64,000 nt of DNA from an uncultured Bacteroidota bacterium (GCA_903893815.1 CAITNS010000079.1:124001-188000), one strand, 5' to 3'. Positions 16,978 through 26,822 are shown, numbered from the stretch's first letter. A program made the numbers and translations. The notes: generated from the sequence alone by a model not told the origin.

Positions 16978-18843
16978 ATGAAGAAAAAAGTTGAAATTTT
17001 AGCACCGGCAAAAAACCTAGTGCAAGGCATGGCAGCCATTAATGCTGGTGCCGATGCCGTATATATTGGTGCACCTCAATTTGGGGCTCGTTCAAATGCT
17101 ACAAACTCTATTGAAGATATTGAGAAGTTAGTGCAATATGCCCACTTGTTTAAAGCGCAGGTATTTGTAGTCGTGAATACCATTTTATATGATCATGAAT
17201 TGGAAGATTGCAAAAAAATGATTCATGAATTATACGCTATTGGCGTGGATGCCTTAATTGTGCAGGATATGGCCGTGATGGAAATGGATTTACCGCCAAT
17301 TGTTATTCACGCCAGTACACAAGCTAATAATCGCGATCCTAAACATGTGAAGTTTCTAGCAGATGCAGGGATGAAACGTGTAGTTTTAGCAAGAGAATTA
17401 AACTTAGATCAAATAAAAGACATTGCCAAAGCAACCGATGTGGAGTTGGAATTCTTTGTATCAGGTGCACTTTGTGTATCATTTAGTGGTAATTGTTATA
17501 TGAGTATTGCTAATGGTGAACGTAGTGCCAACAGAGGCTCTTGCGCTCAAAATTGTCGTTTACCTTACAATCTAGTGGACGGAACAGGAAAGACTTTAAT
17601 TGCTAATAGTCATTTATTATCTATTAAAGATTTAGATTTAAGCGACCAATTACCAAACTTAATAGAAGCGGGAGTAACCTCTTTTAAAATTGAAGGTCGT
17701 TTAAAGGATATGGTATATGTCAAAAATAACACATCTTTCTTACGTAAGAAACTAGATGCCTTTTTAGAGAATAACGATCAATTTCAAAAAGCATCATCTG
17801 GTAGAACCTTCTTTAATTTTGATGCGGAGATGGACAGAAGTTTTAACAGAGGTTATACTGATTACTTTGTTAACAAACGTACTGAGAAAATTGGATCTTG
17901 GGATAGTCCAAAATCACAAGGGCAATACATTGGTAAATTGATTGAAACCAAAGCCAATGGTTACATTATTGAAAATTACGAAAAACTAAATAACGGCGAT
18001 GGTTTGTATTTCTTAAACGAAAACAACGAACCAGATGGCATGCAAATTAACATCATCGTTAATAATATTGTTGTTCCAAATACCTTTAAAAATATTCCAT
18101 CAGGAACTGTTATTTACAGAAATTCGGATGCAGAGTTTAATCGATTAGTAGAACGTGATGATAGCGCTGTTAGAAAAATTGGTGTTAACTTAACTTTTAC
18201 GGAAACAAACGATGGCTTTATGTTAGTGGCTATTGACGAAGACGGGCACCAAAGCATCTCTTCATTTGAATCGGTTAAAGAATTAGCTAAAAACGAAGAA
18301 TCTACCACACCAAACATTATCAAAAACTTATCTAAAACAGGTGGCACACCTTTTATAGTAGACGACGTTAAAGTTGAATTTTCTCAAAATTGGTTTTTAC
18401 CAATCTCAAAAGTTAACGAAGTAAGAAGGGTAGTGCTAGAACAATTGATCGACATTAGAGTAAAAGAATATCACCGCAAAGAATTTCAAATTCAAAAAAC
18501 AGATCATCCTTATCCTGTGCCTCAATTAGATTTTACTTACAACGTGTCGAACCAAATGGCCAGAGCCTTTTATAAAAGACATGGTGTAACCGAAATTGAA
18601 AAAGCATTTGAGTTACAGTGGGATCCAGGAAAATCTCGTGTCATGGTGACTAAATATTGCGTGAAATATGAATTAGGAAAATGCGCGCGATTCCAAAGAG
18701 AAACTATGGGCGAAAAAGTTGTGGAACCATTAACTTTAACACACGGCAATAATGCTTACAAATTGAAATTTAATTGCAAACCTTGCGAAATGGAAATTTG
18801 GGAAAAAGATGCTGAGTTAGAATTTGAAGACGACGATTATTAA
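16978..18843 (+). CDS. U32 peptidase family protein (TrhP/RlhA-like)
   Basis: The ATG at 16978 is chosen over an upstream TTG at 16966 because family members begin directly with KxVEILAPAKN. The 621-residue protein has the U32 core: AGADAVYIG, STQANNRD and the signature ELEFFVSGALCVSFSGNCYM (split as F-V-S-G-A-L-C and S-G-N-C-Y, about 155-175), then RGSCAQNCRLPY and FKIEGR. Cys pairs in the C-terminal part (KYCVKYELGKCARF and FNCKPCEM) could bind a metal or cluster. E. coli relatives take part in hydroxylation of tRNA or 23S rRNA bases rather than proteolysis, so an RNA-modification role is likely. It is followed 12 bp later by an SRPBCC-type gene. Confidence 0.88.
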   Translation: MKKKVEILAPAKNLVQGMAAINAGADAVYIGAPQFGARSNATNSIEDIEKLVQYAHLFKAQVFVVVNTILYDHELEDCKKMIHELYAIGVDALIVQDMAVMEMDLPPIVIHASTQANNRDPKHVKFLADAGMKRVVLARELNLDQIKDIAKATDVELEFFVSGALCVSFSGNCYMSIANGERSANRGSCAQNCRLPYNLVDGTGKTLIANSHLLSIKDLDLSDQLPNLIEAGVTSFKIEGRLKDMVYVKNNTSFLRKKLDAFLENNDQFQKASSGRTFFNFDAEMDRSFNRGYTDYFVNKRTEKIGSWDSPKSQGQYIGKLIETKANGYIIENYEKLNNGDGLYFLNENNEPDGMQINIIVNNIVVPNTFKNIPSGTVIYRNSDAEFNRLVERDDSAVRKIGVNLTFTETNDGFMLVAIDEDGHQSISSFESVKELAKNEESTTPNIIKNLSKTGGTPFIVDDVKVEFSQNWFLPISKVNEVRRVVLEQLIDIRVKEYHRKEFQIQKTDHPYPVPQLDFTYNVSNQMARAFYKRHGVTEIEKAFELQWDPGKSRVMVTKYCVKYELGKCARFQRETMGEKVVEPLTLTHGNNAYKLKFNCKPCEMEIWEKDAELEFEDDDY

Positions 18844-18855
18844 TTAACGATAAAC

Positions 18856-19266
18856 ATGATATCCTATTCGTCCATCGCAAAAGCTTCCTTAAAAGATGTA
18901 TGGGAGCATTTTATTTATAAAATTGATAATCCTCAGCACTTTGTGCCAGGAGTCAGTAACATCATAATTAAAGAAAAAAATGATGACTATGTTATTCGTC
19001 AAATGAATATTCAGATGAAAGATGGTCCAAAAAATAAGGTTGTAGAAAAAATCACTTCAGTTCCATATCATGTTAAATTCGAGATTATCGAACATCTCGT
19101 TTTTACTGTTCATGTAGATAATTTCGCTGAGTTTATTTCTGAAAAAGAAACAAAAGTGACGTATGCCATGCACTGGAAAAATAAAGCAACTGGTGAAATG
19201 CAAACCAATGAAACCATCATCAAAGATGCTGTTTTGAAAACTATTGCTTTTATCGAAGGCTATTAA
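18856..19266 (+). CDS. SRPBCC/START-like small protein
   Basis: The 136-residue protein has no signal peptide or membrane helix. MISYSSIAKASLKDVWEHF is the usual opening strand and helix of the SRPBCC (Bet v1-like) fold. Long alternating beta strands follow (DYVIRQMNIQM, VKFEIIEHLVFTVHVDNFAEF, KVTYAMHWKNK), then a closing amphipathic helix. The size and lack of catalytic motifs resemble the AtaL-like/DUF1857 group, whose function is unclear. It is 12 bp downstream of the U32 gene and is probably in the same transcript. It could bind a hydrophobic ligand, but nothing in the sequence names it. Confidence 0.7.
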   Translation: MISYSSIAKASLKDVWEHFIYKIDNPQHFVPGVSNIIIKEKNDDYVIRQMNIQMKDGPKNKVVEKITSVPYHVKFEIIEHLVFTVHVDNFAEFISEKETKVTYAMHWKNKATGEMQTNETIIKDAVLKTIAFIEGY

Positions 19267-19414
19267 GCAAAAGATTATCTTAAATCAAACCGAAACGATT
19301 AATAAAATAGCGTTACTTCTATTTTATCAATATCTGATTTCTGAAATCTGTTGGATCTTTATTTTAATGATTGTCACTTAATTTTTTGTATTTTTAGTAC
19401 ATTAAATAACAACC

Positions 19415-21517
19415 ATGAATAAAATTATACCTTTTGTTATTTCTACTATCCTATCAGGAATAATAGCGGCACAAACACCTTTACATTGCGGTGCAGATGA
19501 AATGCGTATTGCTACCTTAAAGCAAAATCCTGAGATAGCTAAAGCAGTGATTAAAAGAGATACGCAGTTAGAAAACTTTACGCAAAGTTTTATACAGAAT
19601 GCAAATTTTAATGCTGCTAAAACGAATAGCACAGCTACTTATGTAATTCCTGTGGTTTTTCACGTCATTCATAATTATGGTTCCGAAAACATCTCAGATG
19701 CTCAATTAAAAGATGGATTAGATATCGTTAATAAAACATTTAGAAAACAGCACCCTAATAATAGCAGCATTGTAGCAGCCTTTCAACCAATTCATGCCGA
19801 TTGCGATATTGAATTTCGTTTGGCAACCATCGACCCAAATGGAAATTGTACGAGTGGAATCAATCGTATTGCTTCTCCATTAACTTCAAGTGGAGATCAC
19901 CGCGTTAAAAATTTAATTCACTGGCCACCCACACAGTATTTGAATGTGTATGTAGTTGCAAATGCTGCTGGTTTAGCTGGACATGCTATTTGGCCAAGTG
20001 ATGCAGATACTATTCCGTTATGGGATGGGATTGTTTTATCGCACAGTTATGTAGGTACTTTTGGAACATCCAATCTGACGCAATCAGTTGCGTTTGCTCA
20101 TGAATGCGGTCACTATTTAAATTTGCAACATATTTGGGGTGGCAATAATGTTCCAGGTTTTTATTTTTACCCTTGTGCAGACGTCAATAAAGATTGTAAT
20201 ATTGATGATTTAGTGGCTGATACGCCTCCAACTATTGGTTGGCAAAGTTGTAATTTAAATGGAGCATCTTGTGGTAACGTGGTAGATAATGTTCAAAATG
20301 CAATGGATTATAGTTATTGCAATATCATGTTTACTAATGGGCAAAAAGCTCGAATGACGGCCTGTTTAAATTCTTCTATTGCAGGAAGAAATAATTTATG
20401 GCAAACATCCAATTTAATCGCAACAGGAGTTTACACTACTGCACCATTATGTAAAGCGAATTTTATAAGTAATAAAACCATGGTTTGCCCAAGTTCAAGC
20501 TCTGTAACATTTACTAATACATCATATAACGGAACATTTACATCTATACAATGGTTATTTGCTGGAGGCACGCCTTCTGTATCAAGCGTTTCTAATCCAA
20601 CAGTAAGCTACTCAACACCTGGTTCTTATCATGTTGAATTAAAAGTAAAAAACGGAACAGACTCTTCTATCGTTATCAAACAAAATTATATCAATGTACA
20701 ATCTAATACTGGTGTAGCTTACCCTTTTACAGAAAGCTTTGAATCAGTAACTACATTAAATGGTACGGAATGGTACTCCAATAATTTAGATACAAGTAAT
20801 ACTTGGCAATTAACCAATTTGGCCTCAACTACAGGCAGCACAAGCATTATGATAGATAACTTTAACAGTAACGTAGATGGCAAAGATGAATTATATAGTC
20901 GTGCGATTAATTTAGCTGGCGCATCAAATGTGAATGTGAATTTTAAATATGCTTATGCTAGAAGAGATACTAACAGTGTAGATCAATTGCAATTATTTGG
21001 ATTAAATTCTTGTGGCGGGATATCACTTCAACGTTTTTCAGCCGTTGGTGGAACTTTACAAACGGTACCGATTCAAACAACAGCATTTTATCCCACCCAG
21101 TTAGCTAATTGGAAATCAGAAACTGCTGCTTTACCAGCATTTTTATTGACTACTGGTTTTCGGTTAAAATTTGTATTTAGTGGGCATGGTGGTAATAATA
21201 TTTTTATTGATGATATCAATATTGATATTACTACAGGAACAAAAGATATTTCAGAAATGATGGAAGATGTCACTCTTTTTCCTAATCCTTCTGCTGGTTC
21301 TTGTGCTTTGAAATTTAATTTATCACAAACAAAAACATTAACTATCAATATATTTAATATCATTGGAGAAAAAGTATATATTCATTCTAAAACCTATTAC
21401 GAAGAAGGTAATCAGGAAATTAAATTAAATACCAATCACCTTTCGAATGGAATATATATTATTCAAATAAGTGATGGAACAAGGGCAATTAATAAGCAAT
21501 TGGTAATTAGTAAATAA
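19415..21517 (+). CDS. Secreted M43-family zinc metalloprotease with PKD and T9SS type A domains
   Basis: The 700-residue protein has a signal peptide (MNKIIPFVISTILSGIIAAQ), a propeptide-like stretch to about residue 75, then VIPVVFHVIHN, the usual start of the pappalysin-type catalytic domain. The zinc site is HECGHYLNLQH (229-239). Asn in the position of the classical Gly is common in Bacteroidota M43 enzymes. The Met-turn Met297 is in NAMDYSYCNIMF. A PKD module spans about 342-430 and a fibronectin/jelly-roll-like module about 435-610, as in other M43 proteins. Residues about 619-700 (VTLFPNPSAG ... GIYIIQI) form the T9SS type A domain. It should be exported and degrade extracellular protein. 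Confidence 0.9.
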   Translation: MNKIIPFVISTILSGIIAAQTPLHCGADEMRIATLKQNPEIAKAVIKRDTQLENFTQSFIQNANFNAAKTNSTATYVIPVVFHVIHNYGSENISDAQLKDGLDIVNKTFRKQHPNNSSIVAAFQPIHADCDIEFRLATIDPNGNCTSGINRIASPLTSSGDHRVKNLIHWPPTQYLNVYVVANAAGLAGHAIWPSDADTIPLWDGIVLSHSYVGTFGTSNLTQSVAFAHECGHYLNLQHIWGGNNVPGFYFYPCADVNKDCNIDDLVADTPPTIGWQSCNLNGASCGNVVDNVQNAMDYSYCNIMFTNGQKARMTACLNSSIAGRNNLWQTSNLIATGVYTTAPLCKANFISNKTMVCPSSSSVTFTNTSYNGTFTSIQWLFAGGTPSVSSVSNPTVSYSTPGSYHVELKVKNGTDSSIVIKQNYINVQSNTGVAYPFTESFESVTTLNGTEWYSNNLDTSNTWQLTNLASTTGSTSIMIDNFNSNVDGKDELYSRAINLAGASNVNVNFKYAYARRDTNSVDQLQLFGLNSCGGISLQRFSAVGGTLQTVPIQTTAFYPTQLANWKSETAALPAFLLTTGFRLKFVFSGHGGNNIFIDDINIDITTGTKDISEMMEDVTLFPNPSAGSCALKFNLSQTKTLTINIFNIIGEKVYIHSKTYYEEGNQEIKLNTNHLSNGIYIIQISDGTRAINKQLVISK

Positions 21518-21564
21518 GCAATAGTTTATCTTTATTTTTGCTATTTCCTTAGTATCTTTAGCCT

Positions 21565-23589
21565 GTGTCATTTAAACTCATATCCGACTTTCAACCAACT
21601 GGTGATCAGCCAACTGCTATTAAACAATTAGTTGAAGGGTTAAACTCCGAAACCAAACATCAAGTATTGTTAGGCGTTACTGGTTCAGGTAAAACATTTA
21701 CAGCTGCTAACGTAATTCAGCAAGTTAATAAACCGACCTTGATTTTAAGTCACAACAAAACTTTGGCCGCTCAATTGTATAGTGAGTTCAAGCAGTTTTT
21801 TCCAGAAAATGCGGTAGAGTATTTTGTGAGTTATTATGATTATTATCAACCCGAAGCGTATTTGCCTACTACAGGAACATACATTGAAAAAGATTTACAA
21901 GTTAATGATGAGATAGAAAAACTACGAATCAGTGCTTCATCAGCATTATTATCGGGTAGGAGGGATGTGATTGTAGTCTGTTCAGTCTCTTGTATTTATG
22001 GTATTGGTAACCCAACTGACTTTAAAAAGAATATTATTGAAATTGCAGTTGGCAAGGTGATCTCTCGCAATAAATTATTGCACCAATTAGTAGGCGCTTT
22101 ATATTCAAGAACCACAGAGGAATTTAAACGAAGTACATTTAGAGTAAAAGGCGATACGGTAGATGTGAATTTATCCTATGCGGATTACGCCGTTCGAATC
22201 AGTTTTTTTGGTGATGAAATTGAATCCATTGAAACTTTTGATCCATTACATGGAACCATCATTGAGAAACATGAAGACTTTAGAATCTATCCTGCCAACA
22301 TCTTTGTAACAGCCCCAGATACTTTACAAAATGCGATGGTTAATATTCAGGATGATATGGTAAAGCATTTGGCCTTTTTAAAATCGCAAGGGAAAGATAT
22401 TGAAGCTAAGCGTATTGAAGAACGCGTAAACTATGATTTAGAAATGATGCGTGAATTGGGCTATTGTAGTGGCATAGAAAATTATTCTCGTTACATGGAT
22501 GGTAGAGCGCCTGGTACAAGACCTTTCTGTTTGTTAGATTATTTCCCAGAAGATTATTTAATGATTATTGATGAGAGTCATGCAACATTACCACAAGTAA
22601 GGGCTATGTTTGGTGGCGACTTTTCACGAAAACAAAATTTAGTAGAGTATGGATTCCGTTTACCATCAGCGATGGATAACCGACCTTTGAAATTTGAAGA
22701 ATTTCAATCGATGCTAAATCAAGTTATTTACGTTTCAGCAACACCTGCAGAATACGAATTAGAGCAAGCAGAAGGAATTGTGGTAGAACAATTAATTCGT
22801 CCAACAGGTATTTTAGATCCCATCATTGAAGTTCGTCCTAGTGGAAATCAAGTAGATGATTTATTGGACGAAATACATAAAGTAGTTGAAAGAGACGAAC
22901 GTGTTTTAGTAACCACTCTTACAAAACGAATGGCAGAGGAGTTATCTAAATACTTAACCAAATTGCAAATACGTTGTCGTTACATTCATAGCGAAGTTGA
23001 TACCTTGGAGCGTGTTGAAATTTTACGTCAATTACGTGTTGGTATGTTTGATGTATTAATTGGTATTAACTTATTAAGAGAAGGCTTAGATTTACCAGAA
23101 GTATCTTTAGTGTGTATTTTAGATGCAGACAAAGAAGGTTTTTTAAGAAACGTCCGAAGCTTAGTTCAAACATCGGGTAGGGCTGCTCGTAATATTAACG
23201 GACGAGTAATTATGTATGCTGATAAAATAACAGACAGCATGCGTATTACGATTGAAGAAACAGGTAGAAGAAGAAAACGTCAAATAGAATACAACTTCAA
23301 AAACGGTATTACACCAAAGCAAGCTGGTAAAAAAGCTTTATTACAGCCTAACGATCATGGCATAGAAGTAACTGTTGATGGTAAATTAGTAAGAACTTAT
23401 ATTGAACCAGAAGAGTTAAGTTACGCAGCAGATCCTGTTGTTCAATACATGAGTAAAGATGAATTGAAAAAACAAATCACCAAGTTAAAATCTGCCATGT
23501 TGAAAGCATCCAAAGAAATGGACTTTATGAAAGCTGCAAGTTTACGCGATGAAATGTATGGGTTGGAAAAATTATTGGAAGATAAATAG
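21565..23589 (+). CDS. uvrB: Excinuclease ABC subunit B
   Basis: The 674-residue protein starts at GTG (21565); the following SFKLISDFQPTGDQPTAI is the invariant UvrB opening, so no other start fits. Walker A is GVTGSGKT (37-44), the beta-hairpin region contains YYDYYQPEAY, the DESH motif follows LMIID, and helicase motifs V/VI are present (INLLREGLDLPE, RNVRSLVQTSGRAARN). A UVR domain ends the protein (about 635-670). It damages-scans DNA with UvrA and directs UvrC incision in nucleotide excision repair. A -7 candidate TATTTTTG is at 21533-21540. prmC begins 2 bp after the stop codon, so the genes form an operon with the TonB-like gene. Confidence 0.97.
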   Translation: MSFKLISDFQPTGDQPTAIKQLVEGLNSETKHQVLLGVTGSGKTFTAANVIQQVNKPTLILSHNKTLAAQLYSEFKQFFPENAVEYFVSYYDYYQPEAYLPTTGTYIEKDLQVNDEIEKLRISASSALLSGRRDVIVVCSVSCIYGIGNPTDFKKNIIEIAVGKVISRNKLLHQLVGALYSRTTEEFKRSTFRVKGDTVDVNLSYADYAVRISFFGDEIESIETFDPLHGTIIEKHEDFRIYPANIFVTAPDTLQNAMVNIQDDMVKHLAFLKSQGKDIEAKRIEERVNYDLEMMRELGYCSGIENYSRYMDGRAPGTRPFCLLDYFPEDYLMIIDESHATLPQVRAMFGGDFSRKQNLVEYGFRLPSAMDNRPLKFEEFQSMLNQVIYVSATPAEYELEQAEGIVVEQLIRPTGILDPIIEVRPSGNQVDDLLDEIHKVVERDERVLVTTLTKRMAEELSKYLTKLQIRCRYIHSEVDTLERVEILRQLRVGMFDVLIGINLLREGLDLPEVSLVCILDADKEGFLRNVRSLVQTSGRAARNINGRVIMYADKITDSMRITIEETGRRRKRQIEYNFKNGITPKQAGKKALLQPNDHGIEVTVDGKLVRTYIEPEELSYAADPVVQYMSKDELKKQITKLKSAMLKASKEMDFMKAASLRDEMYGLEKLLEDK

Positions 23590-23591
23590 AA

Positions 23592-24473
23592 ATGAAAATA
23601 GCCTCCAACAAACTCTCAGACCTTTACGAATTCTACAAAACAGAATTAGGTTCTATTTATGATACTAACGAATTGTATGCCATTTTTGAATTGGTCTGCG
23701 AACATTATTTAGGTTATTCTAAAACAGATACGCGATTAAAATTTCAAGAGAATTTAAATCAATCTGATGTTTTAAAAATATACGATACGGCTAAAGCCTT
23801 AAAAACAGGAATGCCAATTCAATATATTTTTGGAGAAGCAGATTTTTATAATTTAAAATTTAAAGTCAACAATTCTACTTTAATTCCAAGACCAGAAACA
23901 GAAGAATTAGTGGACTTAATTATAAAATCTCAAACGACTGATAACATAGCTCCAACAACTATTCTTGATATTGGAACTGGTTCTGGTTGTATTCCTATTG
24001 CTTTAAAAAAGAATATTCCAAACTCAAAAGTAACAGGTATTGACATCTCTAAAGAGGCATTGGAAGTTGCTAAATCAAATACCGTTAAAAACAACGTTGT
24101 TGTTGAATTCATAAAATTGGATATTTTATCAGCATTCGACTCATCACTTATCACTCATCACTTATCACTCATTGTCAGTAATCCACCATACGTTCTAAAT
24201 TCCGAAGCTAAACTAATGGATGCCAGAGTACTGGAACATGAACCTCATTTAGCACTTTTTGTGAAAGAAACAGATCCTATCATTTTTTATAAACGAATTA
24301 TTGATTTGTGTACTAAGCACTTAGAAGAAAAAGGCTACTTATTTTTTGAGCTTAATCCAATGTATGCAAATGATGTAAAAAAGTATGCAAATGACAGTAA
24401 AATATTTAATTTTACCGAGATTGTGAAAGATATGAGTGGTAAAGAACGATTTTTAAAAGCACAGAAAAAATGA
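23592..24473 (+). CDS. prmC: Peptide chain release factor N5-glutamine methyltransferase
   Basis: The 293-residue protein has the N-terminal helical domain, then IPRPETEELVDLII, the SAM-binding loop ILDIGTGSGCIPIAL and the catalytic NPPY motif (197-200). It methylates the GGQ glutamine of release factors RF1/RF2 with S-adenosylmethionine. Oddly, the segment just before the motif, where relatives read 'FDxIVSNPPY', has extra residues (SSLITHHLSL, about 184-193) encoded by a tandem 14-bp repeat at 24141-24168. It lies 2 bp after uvrB and overlaps the next gene by four bases (ATGA). The insertion seems to be tolerated, since the frame is intact. Confidence 0.95.
   Translation: MKIASNKLSDLYEFYKTELGSIYDTNELYAIFELVCEHYLGYSKTDTRLKFQENLNQSDVLKIYDTAKALKTGMPIQYIFGEADFYNLKFKVNNSTLIPRPETEELVDLIIKSQTTDNIAPTTILDIGTGSGCIPIALKKNIPNSKVTGIDISKEALEVAKSNTVKNNVVVEFIKLDILSAFDSSLITHHLSLIVSNPPYVLNSEAKLMDARVLEHEPHLALFVKETDPIIFYKRIIDLCTKHLEEKGYLFFELNPMYANDVKKYANDSKIFNFTEIVKDMSGKERFLKAQKK
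24141..24168 (+). repeat. Tandem 14-bp repeat inside prmC
   Basis: Two exact copies of TCATCACTTATCAC follow one another and a partial third (TCATT) comes next. The repeat encodes the extra residues SSLITHHLSL directly before the catalytic NPPY motif. Confidence 0.85.
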
Positions 24474-25255
24474 GATACTTATTCATATTACTAACGCTTT
24501 TATGCTCCGTTTCATTTTCTCAAGAAAAAATAGAAACAACGGTAGACAAACCTGCCCAACCAATTGGTGGACAATTAGATCTTGATTATGTATTTCAATC
24601 ACAAGTTATTTATCCTGAAAATTTATTGAAAAATAAAATCAGTCAAGATGTGGCTATTTATTTTATTGTTTCGGCAGATGGTTCTGTAAAAAATATTGAG
24701 TTTAAAAATGAATATAAAGAAGAGTTTAAAAATGAAGCGAAACGTTTATTAAGATATTTTTTATTTTCCCCAGCAACTATTGGAAATGTGAACGTGGCTT
24801 CACAAAATTTTTTAGTATTTAAGTTCAATGTTGATACTTATAAAAAATTCACAAAAGCAAGAGGTTTCTTGATTCATAAGGAACAAGTCTTATTCGATAC
24901 TAGTTTTGTTGTGTTTTCAAGAGCTGATTCATCACCAGAATATTATAAAGGAGAAGAAGCTTTAGGAGAATTTGTTTTAGCAAACCTAGAATATCCAGAC
25001 CTAGCAATTCGCCAAAATTTACAAGGTGCCGTCGTTATGAATTTTATAGTGGAGCCAAACGGAACCATTAGTAATATTTCTATCGAGAAAGAATTTAATC
25101 ACTTATGCACCAAGGAGGCTTTGCGTATTATGCGCGAAACCAAATGGAAAGCTGGTACTAATGATGGAAAGTTAATACGTTACAAAACTAAATACCCTAT
25201 TATATTTAACTTAAACAACATTAATAAAGATAACGCCACCAGCGAGCAACGCTAA
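24470..25255 (+). CDS. Secreted protein with two TonB C-terminal-like domains
   Basis: The 261-residue protein has a cleavable signal peptide (MRYLFILLTLLCSVSFSQ) rather than the N-terminal membrane anchor and proline-rich arm of true TonB. Two domains with the TonB C-terminal pattern follow. The first, about 45-130, has VIYPENLLKNKISQDVAIYF and VSADGSVKNI; the second, about 165-255, has LEYPDLAIRQNLQGAVVMNF, VEPNGTISNISI and CTKEALRIMRETKWKAG. Such proteins are common in Bacteroidota, with no defined partner. Without an inner-membrane anchor it probably does not energise transport; binding a receptor or envelope component is possible. It is the last gene of the uvrB-prmC unit, overlapping prmC by 4 bp. 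Confidence 0.82.
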   Translation: MRYLFILLTLLCSVSFSQEKIETTVDKPAQPIGGQLDLDYVFQSQVIYPENLLKNKISQDVAIYFIVSADGSVKNIEFKNEYKEEFKNEAKRLLRYFLFSPATIGNVNVASQNFLVFKFNVDTYKKFTKARGFLIHKEQVLFDTSFVVFSRADSSPEYYKGEEALGEFVLANLEYPDLAIRQNLQGAVVMNFIVEPNGTISNISIEKEFNHLCTKEALRIMRETKWKAGTNDGKLIRYKTKYPIIFNLNNINKDNATSEQR

Positions 25256-25265
25256 TAATTACTAT

Positions 25266-25296
25266 CGAACTAAGCTTGTCAATTCGAGCTTAGTCG
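25266..25296 (+). terminator. Stem-loop between the TonB-like gene and hutH
   Basis: CGAACTAAGCT (25266-25276) pairs with AGCTTAGTCG (25287-25296) with one bulged base and a 10-nt loop, 10 bp after the stop codon. There is no T-tract, so it may be a degraded repeat of the CGAGCxxAGTCG type rather than a classical terminator. Confidence 0.4.
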
Positions 25297-25334
25297 TGAA
25301 CCTAAGGGCCTTATCATTTAAATAAGCATAAAGA

Positions 25335-26822
25335 ATGAACCACGAAATTTCAACAGACAAACAAATCACCTTAAAAGATATACAACATATCTTAGATTCA
25401 AATCCAACGCTTGTATTATCTGATAAAGTAAAAAAAGATATTACTGCTTGCCGCGAATATTTAGATAAGAAAATGGCTTCACAAAAAGTGCCTATTTATG
25501 GTATTAATACTGGATTTGGCTCTTTATGTAATGTGATTATTCCCGATAATGAATTAGAACAATTACAGAGAAACTTAGTCATGTCTCATGCTTGTGGCAT
25601 GGGCGATGAAGTGCCTTTAGAAGTTGTACGTTTAATGTTGCTATTAAAAATTCAATCTTTGTCCTACGGAAAAAGCGCGGTACAATTACAAACAGTTGAA
25701 CGTTTAATTGATTTATATAATCACAAAATTTATCCAATTGTTTATGAGCAAGGTTCATTAGGTGCTTCAGGTGATTTATCCCCTTTAGCTCATTTATCTT
25801 TGCCTTTATTGGGAATGGGCGAAGTAAACTACCAAGGAAATAAATGCACTGCTGCTTCTGTTTTAAAACAATTAAACTTAGAACCTATCACTTTAAAATC
25901 AAAAGAAGGGTTAGCCTTATTGAACGGAACACAGTTTATGAGCGCTTATGGCGTTTGGTGTTTATTAAAATCAAACAAATTAAATACACTAGCTGATTTT
26001 ATTGGTGCCATTTCTTTAGATGGATTTGATGGGAGAAGCGAACCTTTTAAAGACAATATTCATATTATTCGTCCGCATAAAGGACAATTACAAACAGCAC
26101 GCGCGATTCGCGAAAATTTAAACGGTAGTGAAATTTTAGCGCAAACAAAAGTACAAGTGCAAGACCCATATTCTTTCCGTTGTATTCCACAAGTGCATGG
26201 TGCAACAAAAGATGCAACTGCTTATGTGAATTCTGTTTTTGAGACTGAGATTAATTCGGTAACTGATAATCCAACAGTGTTTCCAGAAGATGATGAAATT
26301 ATCAGTGGGGGAAATTTCCACGGACAGCCTTTAGCTATTTCATTGGATTTTTTAGCGATAGCTATTGCAGAGTTAGGAAGTATTTCTGAAAGACGTGTGT
26401 ATCAATTAATTTCAGGTATTCGTAATTTACCAGCATTTTTGGTAGCAAAACCAGGTTTAAATTCAGGATTTATGATTCCTCAGTATACTGCAGCAAGCAT
26501 TGTGAGTCAAAATAAACAATTATGCACACCAGCAAGTATTGATAGCATTGTATCGAGTAACGGGCAAGAAGATCATGTGAGTATGGGAGCAAATGCTGCT
26601 ACTAAATGCTACAAGGTAATTGAGAATGTAGAAAAATTATTAGCAATTGAATTATTAAACGCTTCTCAAGCTATTGAATTTAGAAGACCTTTAAAGTCAT
26701 CTCCAAAAATTGAAGCTTTATTAGTTGATTTTAGAAAACTAATTCCATTTATTAAAGATGATAAAATTATGTATCAGGAATTAGAAGCAACTTTACAATT
26801 TGTAAAAACAATGAATATTTAA
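25335..26822 (+). CDS. hutH: Histidine ammonia-lyase
   Basis: The 495-residue protein shows the aromatic ammonia-lyase pattern: YGINTGFGSL near residue 55-64 and the Ala144-Ser145-Gly146 triad in GSLGASGDLSPLAH, which cyclises to the MIO prosthetic group. Further conserved blocks are LNGTQFM, QDPYSFRCIPQVHG and SSNGQEDHVSMG. It removes ammonia from L-histidine to give urocanate, the first step of histidine degradation. Tyrosine/phenylalanine lyase activity is less likely because the histidine-lyase block QDxYSxRCxPQVHG is intact. A formimidoylglutamase is encoded 30 kb away (56676). Urocanase and imidazolonepropionase genes are not in the window. Confidence 0.95.
   Translation: MNHEISTDKQITLKDIQHILDSNPTLVLSDKVKKDITACREYLDKKMASQKVPIYGINTGFGSLCNVIIPDNELEQLQRNLVMSHACGMGDEVPLEVVRLMLLLKIQSLSYGKSAVQLQTVERLIDLYNHKIYPIVYEQGSLGASGDLSPLAHLSLPLLGMGEVNYQGNKCTAASVLKQLNLEPITLKSKEGLALLNGTQFMSAYGVWCLLKSNKLNTLADFIGAISLDGFDGRSEPFKDNIHIIRPHKGQLQTARAIRENLNGSEILAQTKVQVQDPYSFRCIPQVHGATKDATAYVNSVFETEINSVTDNPTVFPEDDEIISGGNFHGQPLAISLDFLAIAIAELGSISERRVYQLISGIRNLPAFLVAKPGLNSGFMIPQYTAASIVSQNKQLCTPASIDSIVSSNGQEDHVSMGANAATKCYKVIENVEKLLAIELLNASQAIEFRRPLKSSPKIEALLVDFRKLIPFIKDDKIMYQELEATLQFVKTMNI

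Noticed and set aside
19415-21517. Loss of the third-turn Gly in the zinc motif HECGHYLNLQH
   Set aside because: Asn at this position is usual in Bacteroidota M43 enzymes, so it is not a damaged active site.
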